DNA of 64,000 nucleotides from Paragordius varius (Eukaryota; Nematomorpha): NCBI GenBank assembly GCA_964247055.1, contig OZ176051.1, positions 8,990,001 to 9,054,000 of the forward strand, read 5' to 3'. Shown piece by piece: positions 61,501 to 64,000 of this stretch (position 1 is its first letter; each line of letters starts with the position of its first letter). The notes under the pieces were generated by a model. It saw only the letters and a program-made list of their open reading frames with translations, ran no database searches and was not told where the DNA came from. The position numbers and the translations under genes were made by a program.

Positions 61501-61712
61501 ATTTAATTATATCAAAAACACTTATAATAAATTATAGAAACGAAACTTATACCACCGGGTGAAACGTTTTCACTAAATAACTCCAGTAAAATATATAATC
61601 ATCTATATAATAAGCAGCATTGAAATCCCTTGATTCGACCAATGCAAGTTTTTGCGGTATGGTGAGCGTTAAATATCCATCTTGGTGATGGCATGGTAAG
61701 ACAGATAAATTT
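47338..61712 (-). CDS. Gene B: diverged paralogue of gene A, putative secreted glycoprotein
   Basis: Minus-strand exons in order: 61712-61553, 60094-59927, 56400-56128, 54326-54246, 50788-50587, 47652-47338 (stop TGA). The last three join in compatible phases through to the stop. The first two also fit each other. At least one exon is missing between 59927 and 56400 and one between 56128 and 54326, and the 5' end (signal peptide) was not found. About 350 residues are visible, unusually rich in N-glycosylation sequons (NLS, NLT, NVT, NQT, NTT, NYT, NCT, NET). Shared features with gene A are listed under the exons. Introns contain a hAT (57.4-59.6 kb) and a second hAT (51702-53029). Confidence 0.6.
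47653..50586. other. Gene B intron, AT-rich
   Basis: About 2.9 kb with no recognised element or exon. Open frames near 48360-48656 on both strands are low-complexity. Confidence 0.45.
50587..50788 (-). CDS. Gene B exon (counterpart of gene A exons 7-8)
   Basis: Acceptor ATTCATTTTTTGCTTAG, 202 nt, leaving in phase 0. It encodes 'SVPLYVDKRYSSDDNQTLIT', 'NLVWRVLQNLVFHMFPSF' and 'FEYYHSGYT'. The order VP...RV...FP parallels gene A exons 7-8, so gene A has one intron more here or gene B has lost one. Confidence 0.62.
51492..51580. repeat. Perfect-looking hairpin, 29-bp stem
   Basis: Arms 51492-51520 (ending AAGCTCAAATGCGT) and 51552-51580 (starting ACGCATTTCAGCTT) are inverted copies with one mismatch, around a 31-bp AT loop. 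Function unknown. It lies in a gene B intron. Confidence 0.75.
51702..53029. mobile_element. Non-autonomous hAT with 15-bp perfect inverted ends
   Basis: Ends TAATGTGACCAGATA and its exact complement, flanked by the perfect 8-bp duplication GTATAAAT (51694-51701, 53030-53037). Subterminal 'gcagtac' occurs in both ends. It is 1328 bp with no transposase frame. It contains a copy of the dispersed 'cattttgaaagggcc' repeat and a GC-richer island at 52615-52740. A partial related end (CTTATCTGGTCATACA) lies at about 60560-60576. Confidence 0.85.
53030..54245. other. Gene B intron with possible pseudogene fragments
   Basis: Two overlapping plus-strand frames (52954-53178, 53097-53312) look less random than their surroundings ('KKFIGVDGQSWKESYDLSAF'), and a similar frame lies at 51186-51389 on the other side of the hAT insertion. 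They could be a decayed transposon ORF. I cannot assign them. Confidence 0.3.
54246..54326 (-). CDS. Gene B exon (counterpart of gene A exon 6)
   Basis: An 81-nt exon too short for an ORF scan: acceptor TTATTTGTTAG, donor GTGAA/GTATGC. It encodes 'VPDICKKVDKTGIYNLMMDV', 'DGLSTV', resembling 'VPSITIINKKLITSQLFMQ' of gene A. It leaves in phase 2, which fits the exon at 50788. Confidence 0.55.
54880..55245. mobile_element. Possible hAT-type MITE
   Basis: 'GGTCAACAAGCGGCC...GCAGCCCGCTAAAAATTTTG' on the left and, on the complement of the right side, 'CATGCGGCCCTACAAACTTTTTAGCGTGC' form imperfect inverted ends around ~300 bp. No target duplication was confirmed. Confidence 0.35.
55511..55549. repeat. 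(TA)n microsatellite
   Basis: About 20 TA units in a gene B intron. Similar shorter tracts lie at about 3203-3220, 33930-33980, 40640-40668 and 62065-62078. Confidence 0.95.
56128..56400 (-). CDS. Gene B exon (counterpart of gene A exon 5) with an insertion
   Basis: A 91-codon exon starting in phase 0 'IRIMSTPRGVKIYQIYQN', the same start point and motif as gene A 'YRLIQDYRHRCVKIYEIYEN'. Both then have a PC...LWN block ('TPCPTYPYSN', 'LLLVWNNTT'). Gene B carries about 36 extra residues in between ('GGYVLFAPNHLLLLGLMVN', then NVTNQTDS) that gene A lacks. They are open and show no intron signals. Confidence 0.65.
56681..56760. mobile_element. 80-bp miniature hAT (AGGGTTG family) with 8-bp target duplication
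   Basis: The direct repeat AGGTGTGC (56673-56680 and 56761-56768) flanks a segment starting TTAGGGTTGTGC and ending GCACAACCCT. Inside are GTCATGACC and CATGACTGGGTC. It is the shortest member of the family that includes 27779-31671. Confidence 0.75.
57415..59650 (-). pseudogene. hAT transposase pseudogene, copy 2
   Basis: Minus-strand relative of 1-1359. 58753-58529 reads 'SDFLEIIITFFDNNSIYMKK', 'MNKGFIPLLKNQYN' and 'SFHCFHQNLASS'. 57595-57407 reads 'MQNEFLAELCDPQKIHC' and 'MCQIAMEYLPLSGSWPSK'. The hATC motif lies near 57,690-57,760. The terminus CAGTGGTACTC begins at 57415. The other end is not resolved; a subterminal GCGGGCC block lies at about 59630. Frames are broken, less so than in copy 1 over the shared part. 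It sits in a gene B intron. Confidence 0.75.
59927..60094 (-). CDS. Gene B exon (counterpart of gene A exon 3)
   Basis: A 56-codon exon, phase 0 at both ends (acceptor AATTTTAAACAG, donor CAC/GTAAAA). It encodes 'FYVDVPYYGLKLLICASRRH', 'NLTYGNILNRYYESC' and 'FIPPTLIPHLLH'. Gene A exon 3 is 53 codons with the same phases and the parallel motifs YVDI, RREN, GDI and VPNNLI. The acceptor of the following exon is ambiguous. Confidence 0.62.
61553..61712 (-). CDS. Gene B exon (counterpart of gene A exon 2)
   Basis: Acceptor TTTGTCTATTAG and donor GTG/GTATAAG bound 160 nt that enter one base before a codon and leave in phase 0, exactly as gene A exon 2. It encodes 'CHHQDGYLTLTIPQKLAL' and 'YYIDDYIFYWSYLVKTF', aligning with 'VPDANLTIVNVDNQMD' and 'YIYDYLSILEEYF'. 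Confidence 0.55.
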
Positions 61713-62639
61713 CTAATAGACAAATATGTCATTTTTGAATACCCAAAAAAAGTATTATAATTCTTTAAATATAATTACCCCACCTTAAAATATTTGAATA
61801 TTATACCATATTCTACGCAGAAATGATTTATATTTAAAAAATACAAAATATGCTAATTTGTGGTTTCAAAAAGTTTTTCAGAATTTGCTTCTATTAATCT
61901 AGCACAAGTTTTTTTTAACTTTTTTGTTTCCACATTATTTATTAACTTCGGTAATGCCAATTAATGTAAATTATCAGAAAATATCAAACCAAAATTTATT
62001 TAAATTATCGAAAACGATAATTGTGAGACCGAAATCGCAGAGAAGTTTGGTCTTTAAGCAGATTATATATATATATATCCTTTGAATTTTAAATTTTAAT
62101 TATTCAGACCAAGTTTTGTTTTAATATATTGCTGTTTCAGTATTCTCATTTTGCCTTAAACCTTGATAATAGATGCTTAACCGATTTAGATTCGGAAATG
62201 TGATTCCATGATATGTACAGTCCAAATTTTATTTAATTCAAAATTATATTAATATTTAATATCTATCGGATATCCTTATATAATTATTAAAATGGCCGAA
62301 ATAATTTGTTTATCGTGAAAGAATTACATCATTATATTAAATGTTATGGAAACAAAAGCATTAGTTTTGTAAAAATTGCTCTGGGTAGAAAGCGGCAACG
62401 GACACCGTAAAGCGGGCAGGACTCATGCTGTAAAAATATTATTTTTATTGTTAAGTATAGCTTTTTTAAAATACAGTGTAAATATTTTTAGAAAAATATG
62501 TCATTTCATAATTAAAACTTAAGTTTTCACCAGATATTACCAAAAATTTTGATACAGACATTATATTCACCTAAATCAAACTCAAAAAATCCCACAATTT
62601 GAGTCCGCCGAAAACTAGGGCCTTTGTTTTATCATTCAT
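61713..62639. other. AT-rich interval upstream of the gene B exons found
   Basis: The gene B signal-peptide exon and promoter should lie here or further upstream, but none could be identified. A (TA)n run lies at about 62065-62078. Confidence 0.4.
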
Positions 62640-63560
62640 TAATAAGCCAAATTTTGTCAAACGAACATTTGTGGCACGTGCCATCAGAAGAAAAAGATGT
62701 TAAAAGCTATGGTTTGGAAACATATGGTGACCATGCTCTATTGATTAAGCCATGGGAAACATGGTTTTGGAATAATTAAAGTTATATTACTTGCAAAGGA
62801 GAGGCGCTCTGGTGGACCACACAACTGCGAAAATGCTAAAGTGCACATATTGAATGATGACCCAACTCGACTTAACAACACGAGCGATGGGCAATACCAT
62901 ATAATCTGTAAATTGGTCCCATATAATTCGAATAGACGTCCAATATCAAGCGACTTGTAATGTCCTTATTAACGTCACGAAAAGAAATCATTTTGGCATC
63001 GATTAGAGACGGGTGATGAAATGACTTTGTTTTAAAATCCAAAGCGGAAAACTGTGGCTACCCTGCAAAGCCGGCTCAACAATACCAGTCAAATCGCATG
63101 GGCAAGAAGACCATGCTATGTGTCTGGTAAGACTAGAACGATATTGTGCATTATAAACTTATGGGGCCCAGTAAAACCGTATACACAACACTATCAAAAT
63201 AATTGATTTAAACCATGCATCAATAGATAAACGACCGGAATGGGCCAGAAAACTGGCAAAGTGGTTTAATTGCAGGAAAATGCCTGTCTCAAACAACCAA
63301 AGCAATAAAACACCTTGAAATAGCTTTAATAAAAATCTTGCGCATCCGTTAAACTCTCCTGAGCTAGCCTCATCTGACTACAACTTCGCATCAATGAAGC
63401 ACACTTTCAGGGCAGCACTTTAATAATTTTGAAGACGTTGGAAAATGGCTTGACGAATGATCGCAAAAGACAATCAGTTTTTTTGGCACATTCATAGATT
63501 GGGAGAGATGAGCGGAATGTGCAGAAGCCGATGTCCAATAATAAATTGATGACTTACTTC
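62640..63560 (+). pseudogene. mariner transposase pseudogene
   Basis: In shifting plus-strand frames one can read the N-terminal 'LWHVPSEEKDVKSYG' region, 'MGKKTMLCVW' followed by 'IVHYKL' (mariner central block), 'INDRNGPENW', and near the end 'HFNNFEDVGKWLDE' and 'FFGTFIDWE' (mariner: W-L-D-E...F-F-x-x-G-I). Several stops and frameshifts separate them. No terminal inverted repeats were identified. This is a dead copy. Confidence 0.8.
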
Positions 63561-64000
63561 ACAATTGCATTATTTTTTACCAAAAAACCGGTAAAAATGG
63601 ACTATTATTCAATATGTTTGAAATGATAAGGTATTGCTATATTTAAAGATAGGAAGTTTATAAGAACCAATGACCCAAGGCCCAATGAAAGCAGAATGGG
63701 AACTTAAAAATTATAATTAATCCGAAGCATTTAAAAATGGAATTGGAACTAGCAAATAACTTGGACATCAACCAAAAACGGATTCCGGTTACAATCCTGA
63801 AAAATTTTAATATGCGAAATCTTTTATCGTGGCATTTTGTCTGTTAGATTTAGAATATTGTTGTTCTGTTACTTTTATTTATGTAATATGGAATTTATAT
63901 GTTAATACAAAAACTAACGTTCATCATAATTTGCAAAATTTAAAATTATATTATGATATTCACAAATAGAGTGAAGCTACGTTATTAATGAATCTTAATT

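Overview
The window looks like nuclear DNA from a very AT-rich animal. The evidence is an intact metazoan-type 18S/5.8S rRNA region, spliceosomal introns as short as 60 bp, a recognisable five-exon CDV3 homologue (a family known from animals) and many eukaryotic DNA transposons. I cannot name the phylum. Most of the window is intron, intergenic AT-rich DNA and decayed mobile elements; few of the open frames are genes.

Layout. 1-1359: 3' part of a decayed hAT transposon. 1740-3230: a degenerate ~160-bp tandem repeat ending in two short hairpins. 3377-10632 (minus strand): one rDNA unit reading 28S 3' fragment, spacer with tandem repeats, 18S, ITS1, 5.8S, ITS2, 28S 5' fragment; the middle of 28S is missing at both ends of the unit. 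10.75-14.45 kb (minus): a broken APE-type non-LTR retrotransposon with three C-terminal C2H2 zinc fingers, abutting the 28S 3' fragment. 15.1-27.2 kb (plus): gene A, a multi-exon gene for a probably secreted protein I do not recognise; its introns hold two MITEs and a rearranged Ty3/gypsy remnant with a 4 x 302-bp tandem array. 27.8-31.7 kb: a hAT element carrying another hAT, which carries a MITE. 32.2-34.0 kb: relatives of the 1.7-3.2 kb repeat. 36.1-40.2 kb (plus): CDV3, whose second intron holds a Tc1/mariner element nested in a MITE. 42.0-47.2 kb: a 5.1-kb foldback (palindromic) element flanked by TA, with a 1.1-kb element in one arm flanked by TTA. 61.7-47.3 kb (minus): gene B, a diverged paralogue of gene A pointing towards it, with a hAT in two of its introns. 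62.6-63.6 kb: a mariner pseudogene.

The most interesting biology is the gene A/gene B pair. They share a motif of the form VKIYxIYxN, a PC...LWN block, a Cys near the stop codon, and several exon starts in the same reading phase, yet match no family I know. They appear to be lineage-specific, N-glycosylated, secreted or surface proteins. CDV3 lies between these two convergent genes. The second theme is how well nested insertions can be resolved from the sequence alone: five elements have visible target-site duplications.

Exon boundaries of A and B come from splice consensus and paralogue comparison. Some exons are missing from the models and are marked so.
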